A stretch of DNA of 44,661 nt. Source: Planctomycetota bacterium. GTDB taxonomy: Bacteria; Planctomycetota; MHYJ01; JACPTZ01. Positions within the stretch are counted from its first letter, which is position 1. The number at the start of each line of letters is the position of its first letter. The notes below the pieces were generated by a model, which was given only the letters and a program-made list of their open reading frames with translations, was not told the DNA's origin and made no database searches. The translations under genes and the position numbers were made by a program. Location: NCBI GenBank assembly GCA_016192525.1, contig JACPTZ010000014.1, positions 1 through 44,661 of the forward strand. The letters are read 5' to 3'. Below are positions 1-7,446 of the stretch, piece by piece.

Positions 1-21
1 ACCTGAACGATTTGCGCGACT

Positions 22-184
22 TTGTCATCCTGAGCGTCCGCCGCAGGCGGACGCGAAGGATCGCCAGCCTGCCCCAGGAAGGCGCTTGTCTTGGGGCAAG
101 GCTGGCGATCCTTCTCTTCGCCCCGCCGAACGCCTGTCCGCCATTCGTGTGGCGGAGATGGCGGGGCTTCGATCAGGATGACAA
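22..184. repeat. Nested inverted-repeat intergenic element
   Basis: The outer arms TTGTCATCCTGA (22-33) and TCAGGATGACAA (173-184) are exact reverse complements. Inside, a long hairpin pairs 56-76 with 92-113 (AAGGATCGCCAGCC against GGCTGGCGATCCTT, continuing through GCCCCA/TGGGGC with one bulged base). This is the layout of a REP/MITE-like non-coding repeat and may also end transcription from upstream. Other copies would be expected elsewhere in the genome; none with this sequence was noticed in the window. Confidence 0.7.
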
Positions 185-357
185 GATTGCGTTTGTTCAG
201 ACTGTTGTTGCGCGGACCCTAAGGCGCATCAACGAAGTTCGGGGCCGGGCGCCGGTGAATCGGCCCGTCCGCCCTGAGCGGGGCGCCCGCCATCCGGGAG
301 ACGGTCCGCCCCGCGCCTCCGATGTTTTATTTTCGGACCGCCTTCCGAGATTTCCCC

Positions 358-385
358 TTGACATCATTCGGCCGCCCGCTATACT
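358..385 (+). promoter_or_regulatory. Sigma70-like promoter of the ATP-grasp/GNAT cluster
   Basis: TTGACA at 358-363 and TATACT at 380-385 are separated by 16 bp, close to the bacterial consensus. It faces the gene starting at 530 and leaves a leader of roughly 140 bases. Confidence 0.7.
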
Positions 386-529
386 CCCCCTCGACGTTGG
401 CCCCCTGACAGACAGAATTTCACGGACGGAAGGAAGGGGCTCGGTTCCCGGGTCGTCGCCCCGGGGACCGTCCGCGGTGGCGCCAGACACGGGAACCCGG
501 CGATTCCTCCAGGAACACGCCGACCTTTC

Positions 530-1675
530 ATGAAAATCGCCCTGACGTTCAGCCTCAAGCGCGACGACGGCGTCGCCGCGGCGAACCCCGCCGTTTCCCT
601 TCCCCCGGACCACTACGCCGAGTGCGACTCCCCGTCCACGATCGCGGCCCTCCACCGGGCCCTGGGCGCGCGGGGGGACACGATCGTCGAGGTGGAGGCG
701 GTCGGCACCGCCCCGCTCCGGCTCCAGGCGGAACGGCCGGACCTGGTCTTCAACGTGGCCGAGGGACTGGTCGGTCCCTCGCGCGAGGCGATCCTCCCCG
801 CTGTGTGCGAACTCCTCGGGATCCCGTACACCGGGTCCGACCCGCTGGCGCTCGCCCTCACCCTGGACAAGGGAAAGACGAGCGACATCCTCGCCTCGGC
901 CGGACTTCCGGTGGCGCCGCACGTGACCGTCCGGTCCGCCGACGAGGCGAAGGCCGCCTCCGCGCGGATCGGCTTTCCGGCCATGGTCAAGCCGCTCCAC
1001 GAGGGGTCGTCGAAGGGAATCACGAACGATCGCGTCGTGCGGAATCCGAAGGCGCTGAGGGAACAGATCGACCGGGTGTGCCGGCACTACCGCCAGCCGG
1101 CGCTGGTCGAACGATTCCTCCCGGGCCGCGAATTCACCGTGGCGCTCCTCGGCAATCCGCCCGACCTGCGCGTCTTTCCGATCGTCGAAATCGACTACGA
1201 TGCGCTCCCGGACGGGGCGAATCCGATCTACTCGTACGAGGCGAAGTGGATCTGGGACACCCCCGAGCGACCGCTGGCCATCTTCCAGTGCCCGGCGCGG
1301 ATCCCGCCCCGGCTGGAGGCGAGGCTGTCCGATCTTGCCCGCCGCGCCTTCACCGTTCTCGGGTGCCGCGACTGGGCCCGCATCGATCTCCGCTGCGATG
1401 CCCGGGGACGCCCGCACCTCCTCGAGGTGAATCCGCTCCCGGGGGTCCTTCCGAATCCGGACGAGAACTCCTGCTACCCGAAGGCGGCCCGGGCCGCCGG
1501 ATTGACCTACGATGCCATGATCCAGGGGGTTGTCGACGCCGCGTGCGCCCGGCTGGGAATCCGCCGGAGCCGCCCGCAGGGTCGCCTCGCGGAAACCGGC
1601 CGCGGCGTCCCCCTGGCCCAGCGCCGGTCCGCGGCCGAGTACCCCGGACTGCGGGACGCCACCGCTTCCCGCTGA
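530..1675 (+). CDS. D-alanine--D-alanine ligase-like ATP-grasp protein (first copy)
   Basis: A 381-residue ATP-grasp enzyme of the Ddl family, cytoplasmic, expected to join two amino acids through an acyl-phosphate made with ATP. Visible signatures are the N-terminal Ddl fold around VFNVAEG, the GIPYTGSDPLALALTLDKG segment, the ATP-loop VKPLHEGSSKGI that keeps the Ser-Ser-x-Gly of true Ddl enzymes, YSYEAKW (family usually YEAKY), and the metal-binding EVNPLPG. The last 40 residues are a Pro/Arg-rich extension. The ATG at 530 is the first start that gives a complete fold; its ribosome-binding site is weak. The second ATP-grasp gene begins 8 bases downstream. A plain cell-wall Ddl role is possible, but the pairing with a second ligase, a GNAT and KamA suggests a specialised peptide ligase. 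The substrate is not readable from sequence. Confidence 0.85.
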   Translation: MKIALTFSLKRDDGVAAANPAVSLPPDHYAECDSPSTIAALHRALGARGDTIVEVEAVGTAPLRLQAERPDLVFNVAEGLVGPSREAILPAVCELLGIPYTGSDPLALALTLDKGKTSDILASAGLPVAPHVTVRSADEAKAASARIGFPAMVKPLHEGSSKGITNDRVVRNPKALREQIDRVCRHYRQPALVERFLPGREFTVALLGNPPDLRVFPIVEIDYDALPDGANPIYSYEAKWIWDTPERPLAIFQCPARIPPRLEARLSDLARRAFTVLGCRDWARIDLRCDARGRPHLLEVNPLPGVLPNPDENSCYPKAARAAGLTYDAMIQGVVDAACARLGIRRSRPQGRLAETGRGVPLAQRRSAAEYPGLRDATASR

Positions 1676-1683
1676 GCCCGCCC

Positions 1684-2901
1684 ATGCCCCGAACTCTCAG
1701 AATCGCCCTGGCCTACGACGCCACCCCGGCCGACCCCGGCCGCGGGCAGCCCCGCGATGCGGTGTCGCGGAACGGCGTCCTCGATTCCGTCCGCGGGATG
1801 GAGGAGGCCCTGCGCGGCCTCGGGCATCGACCCTCGCGTCTCCCCATGGGATCGGACATCGGTTCCGTCGTGGCGTCGCTGCAACGTCTGCGGCCGGACG
1901 TGGTCGTCAATCTCTGCGAAGGACTGGACGACGACGCCGCGCATGAGGCTCACGTGGCCGCGCTCTTTGAACTGGCGGGAGTGCCGTACACGGGAGCGCC
2001 TCCCGAGGCGCTGGCCATCGCCCTGCGAAAGCCGCTGGCGAAGGCCCTCCTCTCCGCCGCCGGCCTTCCGGTGCCTCCCGGGATCGAGATCGCGGAGGCC
2101 CCGCTCGCCCCCCGGGCGGTGGAGCGGGCGGAAGTTCCGGCGCCGTGGATCGTCAAGCCCTCCCGCGAAGACGCGAGTCTGGGAATCGACGAGGCATCGG
2201 TGGTGGCCTCGGCCCGCGCCCTCCGGGAACGCGTGGCCTGGGTGGTCGAGCGCTACCGGCAACCGGCCCTCGTGGAGGCGTTCATCGACGGTCGCGAGTT
2301 CAACGTCACCGTCGTCGGGGACCGCGTCCGGGAGGTGCTCCCGATCTCCGAGATCGACTTCTCCGGGATGCCGGACGGGCATCCGCGGATCCTCACGTAC
2401 GAGGCGAAGTGGTCGGCCGGCTCGCCGGCGGACCTCGGCTCCGTCCCGGTCTGTCCCGCGCGGATCGAGGCGATCCTGGCCCGGCGGCTGGGCGGACTGG
2501 CCGAGGCGGCCGTCGCGGCGGTCGGCGGGCGTGACGTGACGCGGGTGGACTTCCGGCTCGATGACACCGGCCGGCCCTTTGTGCTCGAGGTCAATGCGAA
2601 CCCCGATCTCGGTCCCCGCGCCGGCGTGGCCCGGCAGGTGGCGACGCGCGGCTGGACCTATCCGGAATTCGTCCTGCGTCTGTGTGAGGCCGCGTTCCAA
2701 CGCGGTCATGTCCCTTCGACACGCACCCCCGTGCGGAAAGTGATGACCGAACATGCCGTATCCGACAACCCCTCCGTCCGCGCCCGCCGTCGTCGCGGTC
2801 CGACCCGGCGTTCCGGCGGATCTTCCGTTTCTGGCGGCGCTCCTGGACCGCGTCCCGAACTTCTCGCCGGCGGAGCGACAGGTGGCGCGCGAGGTGATTG
2901 A
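1684..2901 (+). CDS. D-alanine--D-alanine ligase-like ATP-grasp protein (second, diverged copy)
   Basis: A 405-residue ATP-grasp protein related to its upstream neighbour (VVNLCEG, GVPYTGAPPEALAIAL, YEAKW, FVLEVNANPD). It departs from Ddl at two places: the ATP/substrate loop reads VKPSREDASLGI instead of EGSS-G, and the EVN-x-LPG motif has become EVNANPDLGPRAG. This argues for a substrate other than D-Ala. The ATG at 1684 follows the first ligase after 8 bases without a clear Shine-Dalgarno, so coupled translation is likely. The Ddl-like fold ends near base 2715. The remaining tail of about 60 residues is low-complexity Arg/Gly/Ser and lies out of frame over the start of the GNAT gene, so the natural stop could be earlier if a frameshift is present here. 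Confidence 0.8.
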   Translation: MPRTLRIALAYDATPADPGRGQPRDAVSRNGVLDSVRGMEEALRGLGHRPSRLPMGSDIGSVVASLQRLRPDVVVNLCEGLDDDAAHEAHVAALFELAGVPYTGAPPEALAIALRKPLAKALLSAAGLPVPPGIEIAEAPLAPRAVERAEVPAPWIVKPSREDASLGIDEASVVASARALRERVAWVVERYRQPALVEAFIDGREFNVTVVGDRVREVLPISEIDFSGMPDGHPRILTYEAKWSAGSPADLGSVPVCPARIEAILARRLGGLAEAAVAAVGGRDVTRVDFRLDDTGRPFVLEVNANPDLGPRAGVARQVATRGWTYPEFVLRLCEAAFQRGHVPSTRTPVRKVMTEHAVSDNPSVRARRRRGPTRRSGGSSVSGGAPGPRPELLAGGATGGARGD

Positions 2902-3301
2902 GTGCGCGCTGGACGACGTGGAAGGAACGGACTACGTGCTGCTGGTCGCGGACTCCGCGAAGGCCGCGACGGGGGCCGCGAAAGGCGAACCGATCGGATT
3001 CGCGGTCTTCGGACCGACCCCGTGTGCGGAGGGGACGTGGGACCTCTACTGGATCGCGGTGGATCCGGAGGTCGCCAATCGGGGAGCGGGATCGAAGATC
3101 CTCGCGGCGGTGGAATCCGCCTGCGTGCGCCGGGGCGCCCGGCTGCTCAAGGTGGAGACCGCGTCGAAGTCATCCTACGACGCCACGAGGGCTTTCTACG
3201 ACCGGCGCCGGTACACGGTCGCGGCCCGGATCGCGGACTTCTACGCGCCGGGCGACGATCTGGTGATGTACGTCAAGAGGTGGAGTAGAGAAACCAGGTG
3301 A
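2753..3301 (+). CDS. GNAT-family N-acetyltransferase
   Basis: A 182-residue GCN5-related acetyltransferase that would move an acetyl group from acetyl-CoA to an amine. The family core is visible: VRPGVPADLPFLAALLD at the start, a central strand WDLYWIAVDPEVANRGAGSKIL with the acetyl-CoA pyrophosphate loop (Arg-Gly-Ala-Gly-Ser), and a C-terminal strand DDLVMYVKRW. The GNAT fold begins about 14 residues in, so the 149-base overlap with the preceding ATP-grasp frame cannot be removed by moving this start downstream. It lies between the ligases and KamA; acetylation of a beta-lysine or of a dipeptide is a reasonable guess. It is shorter than AblB, the known beta-lysine acetyltransferase (about 270 residues), so it is not called AblB. 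Confidence 0.8.
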   Translation: MPYPTTPPSAPAVVAVRPGVPADLPFLAALLDRVPNFSPAERQVAREVIECALDDVEGTDYVLLVADSAKAATGAAKGEPIGFAVFGPTPCAEGTWDLYWIAVDPEVANRGAGSKILAAVESACVRRGARLLKVETASKSSYDATRAFYDRRRYTVAARIADFYAPGDDLVMYVKRWSRETR

Positions 3302-3703
3302 TCCGTCCATGAGGGGAGTCTGTCTCGGTAGGCGAAGTGCAGGGGCGGCCCTTGCGGCCGCCCGCCTGTGGACCGGCTGAGCCGCGAGACGGGCGGGCGG
3401 GGGCAAGCCCCGCCCCTACATGTTGCCTCCCGAGACGGGCCCCAGGCCTGCGGGGCGAGCAGAACAAGAGCCGGCAACTCGCCGAACAGGCATCGTCGGG
3501 GCACTGGCGACCCAGCCCGTCATCGGAACTTCGGATTCTGGGGCCTGGGTATTTCCGTATTCGGCCCCGTCGCGGTGCGCGCGGGGAAGGGGGTCGGGCC
3601 GCCAGAAGCGGCGCCGGCAGTTCCCGGCCGGGCGATGTGGCCCGGTGTGAAGCGCGCGAACCCCCGCGACGGGGCCTCCCTCTTTTGGAGGATCAGGACC
3701 GGT
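3302..3703. other. Intergenic region between the GNAT and KamA genes
   Basis: About 400 bases with no supported gene. It contains the inverted repeat at 3339-3419 and a weaker GGGGCC/GGCCCC hairpin near 3540-3568. No good sigma70 promoter was found, so whether kamA is read from the upstream promoter is open. The kamA frame stays open back to 3368, but that extension is repeat-derived and lacks family similarity. Confidence 0.6.
3339..3419. repeat. GC-rich inverted repeat (28-base arms)
   Basis: The left arm 3339-3366 and right arm 3392-3419 are near-perfect reverse complements (GCAGGGGCGG... against ...CCGCCCCTAC, 4 mismatches in 28) around a 25-base loop. This is typical of dispersed GC-rich intergenic repeats. 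It could form a strong RNA hairpin between the GNAT and kamA transcripts. Confidence 0.7.
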
Positions 3704-4891
3704 ATGGAAGCGTGGCAGCGCCTCATGGGGAGCGGGGTCAACCGACTCTCCCAACTCACGTCGGCCGTCCCGGAGGCCGACCCGAAAACCCTGAAGCCCG
3801 TCGAGGAGCAGTTCCCGGTCCGCATCAACCGCTACTACCTGGAGCTCATTCAGAACGCCCCGGACGAAGCCACGCGCGCCCAGCTCCTCCGCCAGGTGAT
3901 GCCGGACACGGAGGAACTCCTCGACATCGAGCACGAGGAGGAGGACCCGCTCTCCGAGGAGCGTCAGAGTCCGGTCCCCGGCCTCACCCACCGCTATCCG
4001 AACCGGGTGCTCTTCTACGTCTCCCACCAGTGCCCGATCTACTGCCGCTACTGCACGCGGAAGAGGAAGGTGGGCGACCCCGCCTCGGTGAGCCGGACCC
4101 AGCTCGAGGGCGGACTCCGTTACATCACCGCGCACCCGGAGGTGAAGGACGTCATCCTCTCGGGCGGGGATCCGCTCATGCTCCACGACGAGGCGCTGGT
4201 GGAGATCGTCTCCCGCCTGCGCGCCATCCCGCACGTGGAGATCATCCGCCTCGGCACGCGCATCCCGAGCGCGCTCCCCCAGCGGATCACCGAGAAGCTC
4301 TGCAAGGCGCTCCAGCCGTACCATCCGATCTACGTCATGGCGCACTTCGACCATCCGGACGAACTCACGCCGGAGGCGAAGGGCGCGGCCGACCTCCTCG
4401 CGAACCACGGCTTCCCGATGATGAACCAGACCGTGCTCCTCCGCGGAGTGAACGACGAGGTGGAGACGCTCCGCCGGCTCTTCCAGGGCCTGCTCCGGAT
4501 GCGGATCAAGCCGTACTACCTCTACCAGGCCGATCTCACGAAGGGGACGGAGTACTTCCGCACCACAACCCGACGAGGAATCGAACTCATGCAAGGCCTG
4601 CGCGGGCACATCAGCGGGCTCGCCGTGCCGTACTACGTGATCGACGCGCCGGGCGGGGGCGGCAAGATACCGATCCTGCCCGAGTATGTGGAGTCGATGA
4701 ACGAGAAGGAGATCGTGCTGCGGAACTACCGCGGGATCCGGTACGTCTACCCGGAGCCGGTCCACTCGGAAGAGCCCGCGCACGCGCCCCAGCCGATGGC
4801 CGCCGAGGCTTCCCCCGTCCGCCGGCCGGCCCGACCCGGGTGCGGCCCGGAGCCCCTCGCCGCCGAAGGGATGCTGGGGATGGAGGTGTGA
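3704..4891 (+). CDS. kamA: Lysine 2,3-aminomutase (radical SAM, PLP)
   Basis: A 395-residue member of the KamA family, which converts L-lysine to L-beta-lysine using a [4Fe-4S] cluster, S-adenosylmethionine and pyridoxal phosphate. The cluster motif CPIYCRYC gives Cys110, Cys114 and Cys117. By alignment from memory to clostridial KamA, the carboxylate-binding Arg is Arg119, the two Asp residues holding the substrate side-chain amine are Asp277 (YQADL) and Asp314 (VIDAPGGGGK), and Lys321 is the PLP lysine. All are present, which favours lysine over glutamate (Eam has Lys/Asn at the Asp positions). SPVPGLTHRYPNRVL and PHVEIIRLGTR are family hallmarks. The ATG at 3704 has GGAGGA at 3687-3692, 11 bases upstream. 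The C-terminal 40 residues are Pro/Ala-rich. EpmB, which modifies elongation factor P, is related but lacks a comparable C-terminal region; no epmA/efp is nearby. Confidence 0.9.
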   Translation: MEAWQRLMGSGVNRLSQLTSAVPEADPKTLKPVEEQFPVRINRYYLELIQNAPDEATRAQLLRQVMPDTEELLDIEHEEEDPLSEERQSPVPGLTHRYPNRVLFYVSHQCPIYCRYCTRKRKVGDPASVSRTQLEGGLRYITAHPEVKDVILSGGDPLMLHDEALVEIVSRLRAIPHVEIIRLGTRIPSALPQRITEKLCKALQPYHPIYVMAHFDHPDELTPEAKGAADLLANHGFPMMNQTVLLRGVNDEVETLRRLFQGLLRMRIKPYYLYQADLTKGTEYFRTTTRRGIELMQGLRGHISGLAVPYYVIDAPGGGGKIPILPEYVESMNEKEIVLRNYRGIRYVYPEPVHSEEPAHAPQPMAAEASPVRRPARPGCGPEPLAAEGMLGMEV

Positions 4892-4912
4892 GGCGACCGC
4901 CGCCTTATCCGC

Positions 4913-5479
4913 TCAGTGCACCGCGTGGAGAATCGCGGGATTGAGCGACGCCAGCCGCCGGGCCAGTTCGCCGCTGGAGGTGCGCACAGAGCACTGGCCG
5001 GGGGCGACCGAGAGCAGAAGGTCGATGTAGTGCCGCTGCGACGCGAGCCGGCGACGCTTCATCTCCATCTGCAGGAGCCAGCCGCAGCCCCACAGAAGAA
5101 GCGGCCCGCCGATCAGCCAGCCCCACGGCCGGAGGCCGCGGGCCGAAAACGCCCCGACCACCCCCAGCACCCCGAACACCACCAGCGCGAAGCAGGCCCC
5201 GAGGTTGAGGCCGCGCTTGCCGACATGGGCGTCGCACGACGAACACATCGGGACGTCGATCGGGTCGTTCTGCCACTCGGTGTTGCTGAGCGCCGTCTGC
5301 TGGGGGCTCCGGGAGGAGGTCTCCGCGTCGCAGCAGACGCAGCGGGTGCCGAACTCAGGGACCGGGAAGGAGGCCTCCGCCCCGGGGATCATGCGGGTCA
5401 TGATCTCCTTCCCGACGGAGTAGTCGGCCCGGAAGACGAGCGTGTAGACCTTCCCCGGCGCCATCCTCGGAACTTCCAT
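4913..5479 (-). CDS. Zinc-ribbon membrane protein, last gene of the leu cluster
   Basis: A 188-residue protein of unknown function. It has a likely zinc ribbon made of Cys47/49/50 (RCVCC) and Cys79/82 (MCSSC), followed by two hydrophobic helices at about 93-111 and 120-137, then a cytoplasmic-looking helical tail of about 50 residues. The ATG at 5479 is preceded by GGAGGCGGCG, a good ribosome-binding site, and starts only 11 bases after the leuB stop, so it is probably read with leuB. No family was recognised. The N-terminal part (MAPGKVYTLVFRADYS) looks like a short beta domain before the ribbon. Whether it serves leucine synthesis or merely shares the transcript cannot be told. Confidence 0.75.
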   Translation of the reverse strand: MEVPRMAPGKVYTLVFRADYSVGKEIMTRMIPGAEASFPVPEFGTRCVCCDAETSSRSPQQTALSNTEWQNDPIDVPMCSSCDAHVGKRGLNLGACFALVVFGVLGVVGAFSARGLRPWGWLIGGPLLLWGCGWLLQMEMKRRRLASQRHYIDLLLSVAPGQCSVRTSSGELARRLASLNPAILHAVH

Positions 5480-5490
5480 CGCCGCCTCCC

Positions 5491-6603
5491 TCAGCGGTTC
5501 GAGGAGGCCTGAACCTTCCGCGACCCCCGCTTCCGGGCCGCCCCCGCGGCCTTCCCGCCCAGAGCGGCCACCACCCTGTCCCCAATCCCGGTCGTCGAAA
5601 GCCCGCTGTCCGTCCCGAGGGAGGGGATCTCCTTCGAGGTGAGGAGTCGCGCGATCGCGTCGTCGATCGCCTGGGCGGCTTCCCGTTCGCCGAGGTGCTC
5701 CAGCATCATCCCCCCGGCGCCGATCGCGGCGAGCGGATTGGCGACGTTCTTCCCCCTGTACTTCGGCGCCGAGCCGTGGATCGGCTCGAACATCGAGACC
5801 TTCCCGGGATGGATGTTTCCCCCGGCGGCGATCCCGAGGCCGCCCTGGAGCATCGCCCCGAGATCGGTGATGATGTCGCCGAACATGTTGGTGGTCACGA
5901 TGGTGTCGAACGACTCGGGATTCTTCACCATCCACATGCAGGTGGCGTCGACGTAGGCCCGGTCGAGCGTGATGTCGGGATACTCGCGGCCGACCTCGTC
6001 GAAGGTGCGGCGCCAGAGGTCGTGAGCGGCGATGGCGTTCGCCTTGTCGACGAGCGTCAGCTTCTTCGCCTTGTCCCGGGCCCGGCAGGCCTCGAAGGCG
6101 TAGCGGATCACGCGCTCCACCCCTTTGCGGGTGTAGATCATTTCCGCCGAGGCCACCTCGTCCGGCGTGCCCTTCTTGAGGAACCCGCCGATGTTGACGT
6201 ACACGTCCTCCGTGTTCTCGCGGATGACGAGGATATCGAGGTCCTTCGGGGTCTTCCCCTTGAGCGGGCAGAGGTGCTCGGCGTAGAGCCGGATCGGCCG
6301 GAGGTTCACGTAGAGATCGAGCCCGAACCGGATCGCCCCCACAATCCCCCGTTCGAGGAGGCCGGTCTCGATCCTTGGATCTCCGATCGCGCCAAGGAAG
6401 ATCGCATCCAGTTTGCGGAAGTCGTCCAGGGCGTTCTTCGGCATCACCTCCTTCGTGGCGAGGTAGTGGTCCGCCCCATAGGGGTAGTCCACGGTGCTGA
6501 AGTCGAAGCCGAAGCGCCCGGCGGCGGCCCGGAGGACCTTGATCCCCTCGCGCACGACCTCGGGGCCGATGCCGTCGCCGCCGAGCACGCCGATTTTGTG
6601 CAT
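5491..6603 (-). CDS. leuB: 3-isopropylmalate dehydrogenase
   Basis: A 370-residue NAD-dependent beta-decarboxylating dehydrogenase. It would oxidise and decarboxylate 3-isopropylmalate in leucine synthesis, in the cytoplasm. Seen are the N-terminal GVLGGDGIGPEV, the substrate loop RENTEDVYVNIGG, the catalytic Lys/Asp region (KANAIAAHDLWRR, NMFGDIITDLGAML), and the NAD-binding FEPIHGSAPKYRGKN..NPLAAI. The IRENTEDVY loop is closer to the isocitrate/homoisocitrate branch than to classic LeuB (LRELTGGIYFG), so substrate range is less certain than the family; leuC and leuD beside it favour leucine synthesis. ATG 6603 is chosen because GGAG sits 6 bases upstream; ATG 6615 is four codons earlier and lacks a site. 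Confidence 0.87.
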   Translation of the reverse strand: MHKIGVLGGDGIGPEVVREGIKVLRAAAGRFGFDFSTVDYPYGADHYLATKEVMPKNALDDFRKLDAIFLGAIGDPRIETGLLERGIVGAIRFGLDLYVNLRPIRLYAEHLCPLKGKTPKDLDILVIRENTEDVYVNIGGFLKKGTPDEVASAEMIYTRKGVERVIRYAFEACRARDKAKKLTLVDKANAIAAHDLWRRTFDEVGREYPDITLDRAYVDATCMWMVKNPESFDTIVTTNMFGDIITDLGAMLQGGLGIAAGGNIHPGKVSMFEPIHGSAPKYRGKNVANPLAAIGAGGMMLEHLGEREAAQAIDDAIARLLTSKEIPSLGTDSGLSTTGIGDRVVAALGGKAAGAARKRGSRKVQASSNR

Positions 6604-6748
6604 GGGTGACTCCATCAACGGACGGGTCCCGAAAACAGAGCACGGGCGGGTCCCGACCTCGTCGTTGCAGGATAGATCCTTCGAGAAACCGGCGACCGAA
6701 GCGCGATCGACGGCCTCAAAAGTCCGAATGACCGGCCGGCACCCGCCC

Positions 6749-7342
6749 CTACGACTCCTCCGAGTTCGTCGCCCGCTCGAATGCGGAAACCGCCTGCTCA
6801 TGCTTCATGATGTAACCGAGCTGATCGATCCCCTCTACGAGGCACTTCTTCGAGAACGCGTCGATCGGAAACTTCACCGAACCGCAGCCCGGAAGGGTGA
6901 GCGTCTGATTCGGCAGGTCCACCGAGACCGTCTCATGCTGCTCCGCGATCTTCAACGCCTCTGCATGCGCGGCGGCATCCACTACGATCGGCAGGAGCCC
7001 GTTCTTCAACGCATTCCCGCGGAAAATGTCGGCGAACGAGGTGGAGATGATGGCGCGGAAGCCGTAGTCGACGAGCGCCCAGGGGGCGTGCTCGCGCGAA
7101 GAACCGCAGCCGAAGTTGTCGCCGGAGACCAGCACCGTGGCCCCCTGCGCGCCGGGGCGGTTGAGCGGAAACTCCGGCTTCGGGACGAAGTCGCCCTGAT
7201 AACGCCAATGCGCGAAGAGGATCCTGCCGAGACCGGTCTTCACCGTCACTTTGGTGAAGAGGGCCGGGGTGATCTGGTCGGTGTCGATGTTCGCAATCGG
7301 CAGCGCGACGGTCTTGCCGGAGAAGGTGGTGATCGGGTCCAT
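6749..7342 (-). CDS. leuD: 3-isopropylmalate dehydratase small subunit
   Basis: A 197-residue small subunit (swivel domain) of isopropylmalate isomerase, which pairs with LeuC to interconvert 2- and 3-isopropylmalate. Hallmarks are NIDTDQITPALF near the N-terminus, GDNFGCGSSREHAPWAL for substrate recognition, and SFADIFRGNALKNGLLP. Length matches the family. The ATG at 7342 gives the usual start (MDPITTFSGKTVALPIANIDTD); a much longer upstream extension of the frame runs into leuC and lacks family similarity. About 100 bases with a repeat separate it from leuC and 145 bases separate it from leuB. Confidence 0.93.
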   Translation of the reverse strand: MDPITTFSGKTVALPIANIDTDQITPALFTKVTVKTGLGRILFAHWRYQGDFVPKPEFPLNRPGAQGATVLVSGDNFGCGSSREHAPWALVDYGFRAIISTSFADIFRGNALKNGLLPIVVDAAAHAEALKIAEQHETVSVDLPNQTLTLPGCGSVKFPIDAFSKKCLVEGIDQLGYIMKHEQAVSAFERATNSEES

Positions 7343-7368
7343 GGTCGGGTGGTTCTCGGCGGTGCCTT

Positions 7369-7425
7369 CCCCCCCCTCACCCTGCCGTCTTCCCCTCCGG
7401 GGGAGAGGGGGACAACGGAGACAAC
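7369..7425. repeat. GC-rich palindromic repeat between leuC and leuD
   Basis: Read on the minus strand this begins GTTGTCCCCCTCTCCCCC, continues GGAGGGGAAG and ends in GGGTGAGGGGGG. It closely resembles the left half of the element at 44313-44432 (GTTGTATCCCCCCTCCCC, GGAGGGG, GGGGGTGGGGGG). It forms a stable hairpin around TCCCCTCCGGGGGAGAGGGGGA. Here it is a partial copy placed between two subunit genes. Confidence 0.6.
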
Positions 7426-7446
7426 AGCGGCGCGTGGCGGCCGGGT

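Larger units (their letters stand above)
1..529. other. Intergenic region upstream of the ATP-grasp cluster
   Basis: I see no convincing gene here. The first 187 bases hold a large inverted-repeat element, listed separately. The rest contains a strong sigma70-like promoter at 358-385 and a leader of about 140 bases that runs to the first ATP-grasp gene. Open frames crossing this stretch are arginine/proline-rich and look like chance frames of GC-rich DNA. Confidence 0.6.

Noticed and set aside
1684-2901. Second ATP-grasp gene as a pseudogene
   Set aside because: The frame is open over the whole fold with sensible substitutions and a conserved metal site; only its tail is odd.
5480-6643. A single long gene 4913-6643 joining the zinc-ribbon protein to a frame over leuB
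   Set aside because: The upstream half is a shadow of leuB in another frame; only the part from ATG 5479 has a ribosome-binding site and protein-like composition.
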